DNA of 18,842 bases from Bacteroidota bacterium (GCA_009908885.1 JAAAOL010000552.1:1-18842), one strand, 5' to 3'. Counted from the stretch's first letter, positions 6,397 to 15,057 are shown. Made by a program: numbers and translations. The notes: a model not told the origin generated them from the letters alone.

Positions 6397-9027
6397 TCAG
6401 GCTTCGACCATCTCGGCCTCGGGCACGTGCTCGAAGGTGAGGCCGTCGTCGTCGCAGCAGTCGATGCGGATCGTCTCGCCGTCCTCGATCCAGCCGCTGA
6501 GCACTTCCTCGGCCAGCTTGTTGGTGATCTCGCGCTGCATCACGCGCTTCAGCGGGCGAGCGCCGAAGGCCGGGTCGAAGCCGCGCTCGGCCAGCCAGTC
6601 CTTGGCGGCGTCGGTCAGCGCCAGCGTGAGGTGGTGGCTCTTGCGGGCCAGCGCGCGGACGCGGTCGAACTGGATCTCGACGATCTTCCGGATCTGTTCG
6701 CGCCCGAGCGGACGGAACATGACGATCTCATCGATGCGGTTGAGAAACTCGGGCCGCAGGCGGCGCTTGAGCAGGCCCATCAGCTCGTCGTTGAGCTGCT
6801 CCTGTTCGACAGGCGTCAGCTCGCCGTCGAGCGCGTCCATCCGCTCCTGGATGACCTCGGAGCCGAGGTTGCTCGTCATGATGATGATCGTGTTGCGGAA
6901 GTCCGCCGTCCGGCCCTTGTTGTCCGTCAGGCGACCGTCGTCCAGCACCTGAAGCAGGATGTTGAAGACCTCGGGGTGGGCCTTCTCGATCTCGTCCAGC
7001 AGGACGACCGAGTAGGGCTTGCGGCGCACCAGCTCGGTCAGCTGTCCGCCGTCCTCGTGGCCCACGTAGCCCGGAGGCGCGCCGACGAGGCGGCTCACGG
7101 TGTGGCGCTCCTGGTACTCGCTCATGTCGATGCGCACCATGGCGTCCTCGTCGTTGAAGAGGAACCAGGCCAGCGTCTTGCCGAGTTCGGTCTTGCCGAC
7201 GCCGGTGGTGCCCAGGAAGATGAAGCTGCCGATGGGGCGGCCTTCCTCCTGCAGCCCGGCCCGCCCGCGCCGCACGGCGTTGGAGACGGCGGCGATGGCC
7301 TCGGGCTGGCCGACCACGCGGGCCGACAGCGCCTCTTCCATGCGCACCAGCTTCTCGCGCTCGCTCTCCAGCATGCGGCTCACGGGAATGCCGGTCCAGC
7401 GGCTCACGATCTCGGCGACGTCCTCGCCGTCGATCTCTTCCTTCAGGAGCGCGCCGTTCTCCTGGATGTTGGTCAGCTTCTGCTGGGCCGTCTGGATGGT
7501 CTCTTCCAGCTGCGGGATGCGGCCGTAGCGGATCTCGGCCACCTCGCCGTAGGCGCCCTGGCGCTCCAGGTCTTCGGCCTCCACGCGGGCCTGGTCGATG
7601 GCCTCCTTGGCCTGCTGCACCTGCTGGATCAGCTCCTTCTCCTGCTGCCAGCGGGCGCGCAGCTCGTCGCGGTCGGCCTCCAGGTTGGCGATCTCCTCGT
7701 TCAGCCGCTCCAGCTTGGCCTCGTCCTGCTCGCGCTTGATGGCCTCGCGCTCGATCTCTAGCTGGCGGATGTCGCGCTCCAGCCGGTCCAGGTCCTCCGG
7801 CATCGAGTCGATCTCGATGCGCAGGCGGGCGGCGGACTCATCGATCAGGTCGATGGCCTTGTCGGGTAGGAAGCGGTCGGTGATGTAGCGGTGCGAGAGT
7901 TCGGCGGCGGAGATGATGGCGCTGTCGGTGATGCGCACGCCGTGGTGCACCTCGTAGCGGTCCTTGATGCCGCGCAGGATGGAGATGGTGTCCTCCACAC
8001 TCGGCTCCTCGACCAGGATCATCTGGAAGCGCCGCTCCAGCGCCTTGTCCTTTTCGAGGTACTTGCGGTACTCGTCCAGCGTCGTCGCGCCGACGGCCCG
8101 CAGTTCGCCGCGCGCGAGGGCCGGCTTCAGGATGTTGGCGGCGTCCATCGCGCCCTCCGCCGCGCCCGCCCCCACGAGCGTGTGGATTTCGTCGATGAAC
8201 ATGAGGATCTGGCCGTCCGACTCCGACACCTCCTTGACGACGGCCTTCAGGCGATCTTCGAACTCGCCCCGGTACTTGGCCCCGGCGATGAGCGCGCCCA
8301 TGTCGAGCGCGTGGATGCGCTTCTCCTTGAGTCCTTCCGGCACGTCGCCCTGCACGATGCGGATGGCGATGCCCTCGGCGATGGCCGTCTTGCCGACGCC
8401 CGGCTCGCCGACGAGCACGGGGTTGTTCTTGGTGCGGCGGCTGAGGATCTGGAGCACGCGGCGGATCTCTTCGTCGCGCCCGATGACGGGGTCGATCTTG
8501 CCCTTGCGGGCCAGGGCATTCAGGTTGCGCGTGAAGCGCTCCAGCGCCTGGTAGCGGTCCTCGGCGTGCTGGTCGGTCACCCGCTGGCCACCGCGCACGT
8601 CCTGAAGGATGTCGAGCACGGCGTCTTTGGTGACGCCCTGGTCGCGCAGCGCGGTGCCGGTGGCGTCTTTCGCCTCGGCGAGCGCCACGAGCAGGTGCTC
8701 GCTGGAGACGTACTCGTCCTTCAGCAGCTCGGCCTCGGCCAGCGCCCGGTCGAACACCTTCTTCAGGTCCGTGCCGATGTACTGCCCCGAGACGCTCGCC
8801 CCGGTGACGGTCGGCAGGCTGCCGAGCGCCTCGTCGGCCTTCGTCTGCAGATAGCCGAGGTTGGCGTTCAGCTTCTGCAGGATCGAGACGACGATGCTAT
8901 CCGAATCGTTCAGGAACGCCGTCAGCAGGTGCGGCGGCTCGATGCCCTGGTGGTTGTGGGACGCCGCCAGCTCCATCGCCTGCTGGACGGCCTCCTGCGC
9001 TTTGACGGTAAATTTCTGGAGGTTCAT
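6397..9027 (-). CDS. clpB: ATP-dependent disaggregase ClpB (Hsp100)
   Basis: A full-length Hsp100 chaperone of 876 residues that threads aggregated proteins together with DnaK/DnaJ in the cytoplasm. The N-terminal Clp repeat domain begins MNLQKFTVKAQEAVQQA. The first AAA+ module has Walker A GEPGVGKT at residues 207-214 and Walker B-type MFIDEIHTL. A coiled-coil middle domain rich in Glu, Arg and Gln (about 400-530) separates ClpB from ClpA/ClpC. The second AAA+ module has GTTGVGKT at 606-613, VVLLDEIEKAHPEV and the C-terminal AAA lid. The Thr in the second Walker A (GTTG rather than GPTG) is common in Bacteroidota. No Shine-Dalgarno sequence or clear promoter was seen in the 208-bp gap before the divergent cyclase gene. 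The C-terminus ends in an acidic tail. Confidence 0.98.
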   Translation of the reverse strand: MNLQKFTVKAQEAVQQAMELAASHNHQGIEPPHLLTAFLNDSDSIVVSILQKLNANLGYLQTKADEALGSLPTVTGASVSGQYIGTDLKKVFDRALAEAELLKDEYVSSEHLLVALAEAKDATGTALRDQGVTKDAVLDILQDVRGGQRVTDQHAEDRYQALERFTRNLNALARKGKIDPVIGRDEEIRRVLQILSRRTKNNPVLVGEPGVGKTAIAEGIAIRIVQGDVPEGLKEKRIHALDMGALIAGAKYRGEFEDRLKAVVKEVSESDGQILMFIDEIHTLVGAGAAEGAMDAANILKPALARGELRAVGATTLDEYRKYLEKDKALERRFQMILVEEPSVEDTISILRGIKDRYEVHHGVRITDSAIISAAELSHRYITDRFLPDKAIDLIDESAARLRIEIDSMPEDLDRLERDIRQLEIEREAIKREQDEAKLERLNEEIANLEADRDELRARWQQEKELIQQVQQAKEAIDQARVEAEDLERQGAYGEVAEIRYGRIPQLEETIQTAQQKLTNIQENGALLKEEIDGEDVAEIVSRWTGIPVSRMLESEREKLVRMEEALSARVVGQPEAIAAVSNAVRRGRAGLQEEGRPIGSFIFLGTTGVGKTELGKTLAWFLFNDEDAMVRIDMSEYQERHTVSRLVGAPPGYVGHEDGGQLTELVRRKPYSVVLLDEIEKAHPEVFNILLQVLDDGRLTDNKGRTADFRNTIIIMTSNLGSEVIQERMDALDGELTPVEQEQLNDELMGLLKRRLRPEFLNRIDEIVMFRPLGREQIRKIVEIQFDRVRALARKSHHLTLALTDAAKDWLAERGFDPAFGARPLKRVMQREITNKLAEEVLSGWIEDGETIRIDCCDDDGLTFEHVPEAEMVEA

Positions 9028-9235
9028 TCGGTATCTATCAGCTATCAGTCGGGATCGCGGAAAAAGTGGCAGATGGTAGTATGGTCGATCTGCACGAGAC
9101 GGTAGGACGAAAAGCGTACCGTTCTGCCCGGCGGTGACAGGATGGCAGGGATTGCGGAGGCGAAAGTCGGTTGACCGCCTGCGCTACGGTCCGTACCTAG
9201 AACTACGCCTGTCCTCGTTCCGCCCCGCCTGACCC

Positions 9236-11194
9236 GTGAGCGCCATCCTGGCCGTCGTCCATGAACCAGGTCGCCCCGTCGACCGGGCGGTGGTGGCATC
9301 GATGCAGCAGCGCCTCGCCCACCACGGCACGGCGGCGACGTGGACGGCTGATTCCGTCGCGCTGAGCCACGTCGACCGGCAGCGAGGAGATCGCACGCCA
9401 CGAGTACACCTGCGCCCGGAGGCTGGCCTGGCGCTCGTCGCCGACCTGCGCCTCGATAACCGGGACGATCTGCAACGGGCACTGGGATCACATCCTGCGC
9501 CCCGGGCCGAGCGGTCCGACGCTGATCTGCTTCTGAGCGCCTACGAGCGGTGGGGTGCGGCGTGCGTGGAGCACCTCATCGGCGCCTTCGCCTTCGTGCT
9601 CTGGGATGGTCGACGGCGGCGGCTCGTCGGCGCGCGCGATCCCCTCGGGATGCGGCCGTTCTGTTATGCGCAGGTGGGCTCGACCGTCGCCTGCGCCAGC
9701 GAGCCCAAGGCGCTGCTGGCCCTGCCCGGCATCACGACGCGGCTCGACGAAGTGCGGCTGGCGGGCTTTCTGGCGCACTATCACCACGAGGTCGCACGCA
9801 GCTTCTTCGCCGACATCGCCCGGCTGCCGCCTGCGCACCTGCTCATCGCCGAGGACGGTCACGTCACCACGCGGCGGTACTGGGACTTCGACTTACGGGC
9901 TCGCACCCGACTGCCATCTCCCGAGGCTTACGCCGAGGCGTTGCGCGAACATGTAGCCGAGGCCGTGCGGTGCCGCCTGCCCGACGAGGGCACGACGGGC
10001 ATCCTGCTGAGCGGCGGGCTCGACTCATCGTCGGTCGCCTGCCTCGCGGTGCCTGCTCTCCAGGAGCGCGGCCAGGATACGCTGCCGGCCTTCGCGTCGG
10101 TGCTGCCGGACGACCACGAGGGTCCCGAAGAGGATGAACGGTATTACCTGGATGTGCTCGTCCAGCACCAGCCTGCCATCGACGTGCATCCGGTGTGGGC
10201 CGAGGGGCGGACGCCGTTCGACGGGCTGGAGCGGCGCCTCTGGCTGTGCGACGGTCCCTTCCGCGATGCCTTTCACTACATGACCGATGCGCTGTACGAG
10301 TCGGCCCGGCAGCATGGCGTTCGCGTGCTCCTCGATGGCTACGGAGGGGACTACGCTGCGTCCTACGTGGGGCGCGGCGCGTGGAGCGACCTGCTGCGGC
10401 GCGGACGCTGGATCCAGCTGGTGCAGTTGCTGCGTCGCCGCGACGCAGTCTACGGCCTGCCGGGCAACCTCGCGCACCGGCTCATCAAGCCGATCATTCC
10501 CGACCGGTTTTTGCGCGCCTACCGCCGCCTGCGGGGCATCGACGACGCCGACGTGCTGGGGCTCCATGATGCATTTATCCACCCTGATTTTGCGCGACGC
10601 ATCGACCTCGTAGAAAGGATTCAGGCAGCCTGGCGACGTAAGGAGCCCTACCGCACCGTCGCTGACGTTCCGCGCGCCATCTACGACGGGCTGATGAGGA
10701 GCGGCAGCATCCCAGGGGCCGCCGAGGATCGCGCGCCTGTGCTAGCACAACATGGTATGCAGGCTCATTCGCCCATGCTGGACGTGCGGCTGTTGCAGTA
10801 CTGCCTCTCGATTCCGAGTGAGCAGTTCGTCTACGATGGGTACCCCCGAGGCCTGATCCGCCGGGCAATGCAAGACGTGCTTCCTGCCGAGGTGCGACTG
10901 CGCAGGGACAAAATGCCCTTCACGCCCGATTTTCACCGGCGCGTCTGGGCGTCCAGGGACAAGCTTCGGGAGGAGCTATCCGCCGCACGCGTAGATGGCA
11001 TGGTCCACTCCTACCTTGACGTAGACGCGATGCAGCGTGCATTGGAGGAAGGTCCGCACCTGTCGCGCGCGCGACAGGTGCACTGCGCGCTTCAGCTTAC
11101 CTCCGGGATGGTGGTGATGCAGTTTCTCAGGATGCTGGAAGCGGAATACCGGACCAGCATGCCGCCTAAGAAGCCCGGCAGTTTTCTCAGGTGA
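9236..11194 (+). CDS. Lasso peptide cyclase 1 (asparagine synthetase-like)
   Basis: A protein of 652 residues with the two-domain asparagine synthetase B architecture: an N-terminal class II glutaminase-like domain (about 1-215) and a C-terminal ATP-pyrophosphatase domain with PP-loop SGGLDSSS at 259-266. The protein starts MSAILAVVHE, so the Cys2 nucleophile of true asparagine synthetases is missing and it should not hydrolyse glutamine. Family knowledge: lasso cyclases of this type adenylate the side-chain carboxylate of the precursor Asp/Glu and join it to Gly1. The LRLDNRDDL segment in the first domain is typical of such homologs. Start codon GTG at 9236. A TTGACC-N17-TACCTA sequence at 9171-9199 is a weak promoter candidate. 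It is convergent with precursor gene 2. Confidence 0.85.
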   Translation: MSAILAVVHEPGRPVDRAVVASMQQRLAHHGTAATWTADSVALSHVDRQRGDRTPRVHLRPEAGLALVADLRLDNRDDLQRALGSHPAPRAERSDADLLLSAYERWGAACVEHLIGAFAFVLWDGRRRRLVGARDPLGMRPFCYAQVGSTVACASEPKALLALPGITTRLDEVRLAGFLAHYHHEVARSFFADIARLPPAHLLIAEDGHVTTRRYWDFDLRARTRLPSPEAYAEALREHVAEAVRCRLPDEGTTGILLSGGLDSSSVACLAVPALQERGQDTLPAFASVLPDDHEGPEEDERYYLDVLVQHQPAIDVHPVWAEGRTPFDGLERRLWLCDGPFRDAFHYMTDALYESARQHGVRVLLDGYGGDYAASYVGRGAWSDLLRRGRWIQLVQLLRRRDAVYGLPGNLAHRLIKPIIPDRFLRAYRRLRGIDDADVLGLHDAFIHPDFARRIDLVERIQAAWRRKEPYRTVADVPRAIYDGLMRSGSIPGAAEDRAPVLAQHGMQAHSPMLDVRLLQYCLSIPSEQFVYDGYPRGLIRRAMQDVLPAEVRLRRDKMPFTPDFHRRVWASRDKLREELSAARVDGMVHSYLDVDAMQRALEEGPHLSRARQVHCALQLTSGMVVMQFLRMLEAEYRTSMPPKKPGSFLR

Positions 11195-11661
11195 GGAGGC
11201 GCACAGTCAGTTGGTCTATTCCAGATCAAATAGAAAGAGCACTTCACTACGTACGTGTTTAGCGTGCCGGGGCCTTGCCGTACCAGCGTACCTTCGGAGT
11301 GTTCTCAAGCCCTCAAGGATTATCCCATCGTGCCCGATGGGGCCCGTCGTCGCCGTAGAGACGCGTCGCCGACGCGTATGTGTTTAGCGTATATCCGCCG
11401 CGCATTGCGCCCCCGACCTGCGGTGCGGGACCTGTGACTGTGGCTCCATACGCGGCTACGGGAGGTCATCACCCCTGCGGGGTTGGAACAGCTCCGCAGG
11501 AGCGACAGCACGGAGTAGCCGGGGGTGAAGCAGCGCGCAACCCTCGGCGGTGTCCAGGCCCGCTAAACACGTACCCGACGCATCTCTACCAACCTACGGG
11601 TGCGCTAAACAGATACACTACCCAGTGGTGAAGCGCTCTGTGTAAGTTTGATGTGGTGACG
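11195..11661. other. Intergenic region of 467 bp with hairpins, no convincing gene
   Basis: This gap between cyclase 1 and precursor 2 contains short open frames only, none with a recognisable domain. It holds four copies of a 14-bp motif and three GC-rich hairpins, described separately. The hairpins are CCCC-TGC-GGGG at 11472-11482, GCTCC-GCA-GGAGC at 11491-11503, and GCCGGGGGT paired with ACCCTCGGC at 11518-11548 (one G-U). The build resembles a REP/MITE-type repeat element. Confidence 0.55.
11251..11616. repeat. Four copies of the 14-bp motif GTAYSTGTTTAGCG, two in each orientation
   Basis: Plus-orientation copies lie at 11251-11264 (GTACGTGTTTAGCG) and 11376-11389 (GTATGTGTTTAGCG). Reverse copies lie at 11561-11574 (CGCTAAACACGTAC) and 11603-11616 (CGCTAAACAGATAC). 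The first and third are a perfect 14-bp inverted repeat enclosing 324 bp; the second and fourth pair less well. The hairpins lie between the second and third copies. This could be a miniature inverted-repeat element or the substrate of a REP-associated transposase, but no transposase gene is present and no target duplication was found. Confidence 0.6.
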
Positions 11662-11823
11662 TTAGCTTTCTTGTACGGGCCCCTCGAATTGATCGGGCCC
11701 AGATTGTCCTGGAGTCCCGGCTGTATCCGCCCGCACGTCCATGACGGTCAGGCGGGGCGGGGTCCAGGGGCGGTCGTTCGGTTGGGGCGTGTCTTGCAGG
11801 AGTTGGGCGTCGCGCTTGCGCAT
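11662..11823 (-). CDS. Lasso peptide precursor 2 (A2), 53 residues
   Basis: The ATG at 11823 gives MRKRDAQLLQDTPQPNDRPW then TPPRLTVMDVRADTA as leader. The leader carries a variant of the lasso recognition motif YxxPxLxxxG: Trp20, Pro23, Leu25 and Asp29 in place of Gly. The conserved Thr at position -2 is Thr34, followed by Ala35 and then core Gly36. The core is GTPGQSGPD followed by QFEGPVQES (18 residues). Asp at core position 9 predicts a 9-residue Gly1-Asp9 ring; Glu12 is a less likely acceptor. It ends in Ser, the residue modified by lasso kinases. The frame could extend upstream to a TTG at 11865, but that codon lies inside the predicted -7 promoter box, so the ATG is preferred. It is divergent from the ABC exporter and convergent with cyclase 1. 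It is probably missed by automatic gene finders because of its size. Confidence 0.78.
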   Translation of the reverse strand: MRKRDAQLLQDTPQPNDRPWTPPRLTVMDVRADTAGTPGQSGPDQFEGPVQES

Positions 11824-11862
11824 GGCCTTTAGAAGATAAAGTGGCGGATAGGTAGGTAATTC

Positions 11863-11894
11863 CAAATATAGAGGATCGATTAATTATATTCCAA
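11863..11894 (-). promoter_or_regulatory. Bacteroidota-type promoter of lasso precursor 2
   Basis: On the minus strand a -33 TTG (plus 11892-11894) is followed after 21 bases by TATATTTG (plus 11863-11870), an exact fit to the Bacteroidota -7 box TAnnTTTG. Transcription would start near 11857 and leave a leader of about 34 bases before the ATG at 11823. The surrounding stretch 11827-11890 is AT-rich in an otherwise GC-rich window. Confidence 0.6.
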
Positions 11895-11997
11895 CCGCCC
11901 AAGAACTGCCGACGATGCGGTCCAGCGCGTCGCATTGACCCTGACGCGTCCGGCGAGTACACTGGAGGTGCTCTCGCGTTCGATCCGACCCCGCACC

Positions 11998-13851
11998 ATG
12001 CCTGAAGTGACCCCCCGCAAAGTCCGCTCGTATGCGCGCCACTTCGGGGAGGTGTTGCGCATGATCTGGGCCGCCGCGCGGTGGTGGACGGTGGCCTGGG
12101 CCGCGCTGCTGGTGGTGCAGGGCGTCCTCCCGGCGGCGACGGTCTACCTCACCAAGGTGCTGGTCGATGCGGTGGCCGAGGCGGCCGGGGCCGGAGTCAG
12201 CCCGGACGTGCTCCGGCAGGTGCTGTGGCCCGCGGCGCTGATGGGCGGCGTGCTGGTGCTGACGCAGACGCTCAAGAGCATCGTCGAGTGGGTCCGTACG
12301 GGCCAGGCCGAGCACGTGGAGGACTACATGCAGCGCCTCGTCCACGAGCACGCGCTGGCGCTCGACATCGGCTTCTACGAGACGCCCGACTACTACGACC
12401 TGCTCAAGCGGGCCAGCGAGAACGCGAGCCGCCGTCCGCTCTCGCTGCTGGAAAACCTGGGCACGTTCCTGCAGTCCTGCATCACGCTGGTAGCGATGGG
12501 CGCCATGCTGATCCCGTACGGCTGGTGGCTGCCGTTCGTGCTGCTGCTCAGCGTGCTGCCCGCCTTCTACGTCGTCTACCGGCACAACCAGCGCTACCAC
12601 GACTGGTGGGAAGACACGACCACTGACCGCCGCCGCCTGAGCTACTACGACGCGCTCATCACGAAGCCCTGGTACGTGCACGAGGTGCGCCTCTACGGGC
12701 TGGGCGACGTGTTCAAGGACGCCTACCAGGACCTGCGCCGACGCCTGCGCGGGGAACGGCTCGACCTGCTCGGAGCGCAGGCGCGCGGCAAGGCGGGTGC
12801 GGCGCTGCTGACGCTGCTGGTCACGGGCGGCGTCCTCGCGTGGATGGGTCTGCGGGTGCTGCGCGGCACGGCCACGCTGGGCGACCTCGCGCTGTTCTAC
12901 CAGGCCTTCAACATGGGGCAGGGCCTCTTCCGGGGGCTCCTCTCCAACCTGAACGCCATCTACGCCGGGCTCCTCTTTATCGAGCACCTCTTCGCCTTCC
13001 TGGACCTGGAGCCCGCCGTCACCGATCCGGACGAGCCTGCCCCGCTGCCCGAGCCGCTGCGGCAGGGCATCCGCTTCCAGAACGTCACCTTCCGCTATCC
13101 CGGCAGCGACCAGCCGGTCCTCGACGGTTTCAGTCTCGACGTCCCCGCCGGGCAGACCGTGGCGCTCGTGGGCAGCAACGGCGCGGGCAAGACGACGCTC
13201 ACCAAGCTGCTCTGCCGCTTCTACGACCCCGAAGCGGGCCACGTCGAACTCGACGGGGTGGACCTGCGGCAGTTCTCCGTGCGCGCGTTGCAGCGCCGCA
13301 TCACGGTGCTCTTCCAGTTCCCGATTCGCTTCCAGGAAAAGGCTAGCCGCAGCATCGCCATCGGGGACCTGACGGCGCTGGACGACGAGGACGCCATCAA
13401 GCAGGCCGCTCGTGGCGCCGGGGCGCACGCCATGATCGAGCGGCTGCCGCGCGGCTACGACACCATGCTGGGGCGTCTCTTCGACCGGGCCGTCAACCTG
13501 AGCGGCGGGCAGTGGCAGCGCCTGGCCCTCGCCCGCGCCTTCTACCGGGACGCGCCGATCCTTATTCTGGATGAGCCCACCAGCATGATGGACTCGTGGG
13601 CCGAGCATGCCTGGCTCAATCGGTTCCATGAGCTGGTGCAGGACCGCACGGCGCTCATCATCACCCACCGCTTCACGACGGCCATGCGGGCGGACGTCAT
13701 CCACGTGATGGAGGAAGGTGAGATTATCGAGTCGGGCACGCACGAAGAACTGATGGCACGCGGCGGACGGTACGCCACGTCCTGGCGGGCCCAGATCGAT
13801 GCGACGGGGAATGGGGTCGCCTCCGACGCCTCCGTTGATAGTATGCGCTGA
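11998..13851 (+). CDS. ABC exporter of the lasso peptide (fused membrane and ATPase domains)
   Basis: A half-transporter of 617 residues. The first ~340 residues hold hydrophobic membrane spans (for example WWTVAWAALLVVQGVLPAA and WWLPFVLLLSVLPAFYVVY). The ATPase domain follows with Walker A GSNGAGKT at 392-399, signature LSGGQ at 501-505, Walker B ILILDEPTS at about 521-529 and the switch His557 in IITHRF. Such transporters export the finished lasso peptide and give immunity (the D protein of lasso clusters). No C39 peptidase domain is fused to it, so it cannot be the leader protease. The ATG at 11998 is preferred to a TTG at 11935, which would add 21 residues with no membrane or domain features. 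The kinase gene follows in the same direction. Confidence 0.9.
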   Translation: MPEVTPRKVRSYARHFGEVLRMIWAAARWWTVAWAALLVVQGVLPAATVYLTKVLVDAVAEAAGAGVSPDVLRQVLWPAALMGGVLVLTQTLKSIVEWVRTGQAEHVEDYMQRLVHEHALALDIGFYETPDYYDLLKRASENASRRPLSLLENLGTFLQSCITLVAMGAMLIPYGWWLPFVLLLSVLPAFYVVYRHNQRYHDWWEDTTTDRRRLSYYDALITKPWYVHEVRLYGLGDVFKDAYQDLRRRLRGERLDLLGAQARGKAGAALLTLLVTGGVLAWMGLRVLRGTATLGDLALFYQAFNMGQGLFRGLLSNLNAIYAGLLFIEHLFAFLDLEPAVTDPDEPAPLPEPLRQGIRFQNVTFRYPGSDQPVLDGFSLDVPAGQTVALVGSNGAGKTTLTKLLCRFYDPEAGHVELDGVDLRQFSVRALQRRITVLFQFPIRFQEKASRSIAIGDLTALDDEDAIKQAARGAGAHAMIERLPRGYDTMLGRLFDRAVNLSGGQWQRLALARAFYRDAPILILDEPTSMMDSWAEHAWLNRFHELVQDRTALIITHRFTTAMRADVIHVMEEGEIIESGTHEELMARGGRYATSWRAQIDATGNGVASDASVDSMR

Positions 13852-14034
13852 GGTGCGTATTTAACCCAGGTTGTGGGATAGACCCGATATCGCCCCGTGA
13901 CCGCAGACCACGGACGGCAGACCGCCAGATGAGGATTCTTCCGCGGTCCATGGTCACGTCCGTCGCCGTAAGCGGACGGGCCCAACGTGAGTTACTCAAG
14001 CAACGCCGTCATGAGGGCGGTCTCGAAGTCACGC

Positions 14035-14982
14035 ATGTCTACGTCGTCTACATCGCCAAAGGTCGAGCGCCCGCGTGTGGCGAATGCCACCGCGGCCGGA
14101 AGCTACCGCGCCTTCGGCCTGCATTTCCGCTCGGAGATGGACCTCCCCGAGCTACGTCCCGCGTCCGATGATGCGCCTGACGTGCACGTGCGGTACGGCA
14201 CCGTCGCGCTGCCGCCTGAATGGACGGAGCAAGCGCCGCACGGCTATCAGGTGGAGGGCGACACGGTGCGGCTGTGGCTGGGCGAGTACGGCCGGATGGC
14301 GATCCGGGCGGGTGAGGAGATCGTCGTCGACCCCGGGCCGGAAGGCACGCCCGACCACCTGCGCATCTACCTGCTGGCCTCGGCGATGGGGGCGCTGCTG
14401 CATCAGCGGGGGTTGCTGCCGCTCCATGCCAGCGTCGTCGCCGTCGAGGATGGCTGCGTCGCGTTTCTGGGCGACCGGGGCGCGGGCAAGTCGACCCTCG
14501 CCACGTTCTTGCACCACCGGGGCTACCCGCTCGTGGCGGACGACGTGTGCGCCCTCACCGTCGACGACGAGAGTCCCCGCGCCTGGCCCGGGATTCCGCA
14601 GGTCAAGCTGTGGGAGGACGCCCTCGCCCATTTCGAGCGCCCCGCCGCGGAGGAGCACCGCATCCTGGGGCGGCTCGACAAGTACCTCGTACCCGTGCGC
14701 GACGGAACGATCACCGACCCGCGCCCGCTCCGCGCCGTGTTCGTGCTGGAAGAAGGCCCCGACCACCGCGCCGAGCTTATGCAGGGCGGCGCGCGGCTCC
14801 AGCAGCTCATCCATCACACCTACCGCCGGAAGTACCTCGCAACCGAGGCGCAGTGGGTGCGCCATTTCCAGCTGTGCAGTGCCGTGGCGCGGGCTGTGCC
14901 CGTCTACACGCTCACCCGCCCGCGCGACCTCCACGCCCTACCAGAGACCCAGTCCACCATCGAGGCCGCGCTCTCCACATAA
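14035..14982 (+). CDS. HPr kinase-like lasso peptide kinase
   Basis: A protein of 315 residues with the HPr kinase/phosphorylase C-terminal fold. It shows LLPLHASVVAVEDGCVAFLG leading into the P-loop GDRGAGKST at 146-154, then PLVADDVCAL, where the paired Asp residues match the catalytic/metal acidic site. The N-terminal half begins near YRAFGLHFRSEMDLPEL, as in kinases of lasso clusters (ThcoK/PadeK type), which phosphorylate the C-terminal Ser of the precursor. Both precursors here end in Ser. The start is uncertain: ATG 14035 was chosen because it is nearest the conserved region; ATG 14011 and GTG 13987 are in frame. No good ribosome site is visible at any of them. A 183-bp gap separates it from the transporter gene. 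Confidence 0.82.
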   Translation: MSTSSTSPKVERPRVANATAAGSYRAFGLHFRSEMDLPELRPASDDAPDVHVRYGTVALPPEWTEQAPHGYQVEGDTVRLWLGEYGRMAIRAGEEIVVDPGPEGTPDHLRIYLLASAMGALLHQRGLLPLHASVVAVEDGCVAFLGDRGAGKSTLATFLHHRGYPLVADDVCALTVDDESPRAWPGIPQVKLWEDALAHFERPAAEEHRILGRLDKYLVPVRDGTITDPRPLRAVFVLEEGPDHRAELMQGGARLQQLIHHTYRRKYLATEAQWVRHFQLCSAVARAVPVYTLTRPRDLHALPETQSTIEAALST

Positions 14983-15010
14983 GAGACGGACCGCACGGCG
15001 CGGCGTCGAC

Positions 15011-15055
15011 CTGCCGACCTGAAACCTGCCGACCTGAAACCTGCCGACCTGAAAC
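15011..15055 (+). repeat. Three tandem copies of a 15-bp unit (CTGCCGACCTGAAAC)
   Basis: Identical units occupy 15011-15025, 15026-15040 and 15041-15055, with a partial copy just before. They sit between the kinase stop and the first ATG of the RRE gene. Because the unit is a multiple of three, it stays open in the RRE frame and reads TCRPE three times. It may be slippage expansion in the spacer. Confidence 0.85.
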
Positions 15056-15057
15056 CC

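Noticed and set aside
6394..9105. Long plus-strand open frames (6394-7761 and 7891-9105) opposite clpB
   Set aside because: They are antisense to an unmistakable full-length ClpB. Their composition (Val/Leu/Asp/His/Ala repeats) is what high-GC coding DNA gives on the opposite strand.
11618..11962. 114-codon minus-strand frame overlapping precursor 2
   Set aside because: It overlaps precursor 2 in another frame, crosses the predicted promoter, and has low-complexity Arg/Pro content.
11884..13743. 619-codon minus-strand open frame opposite the ABC exporter
   Set aside because: It is antisense to a protein with all ABC motifs in order. The translation is Arg/Glu/Val/His-rich with no domain.
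13852..14034. GTGACC...GGTCAC inverted repeat between exporter and kinase genes as a terminator
   Set aside because: The arms are short, interrupted and not followed by a T-run. The genes could still be cotranscribed.
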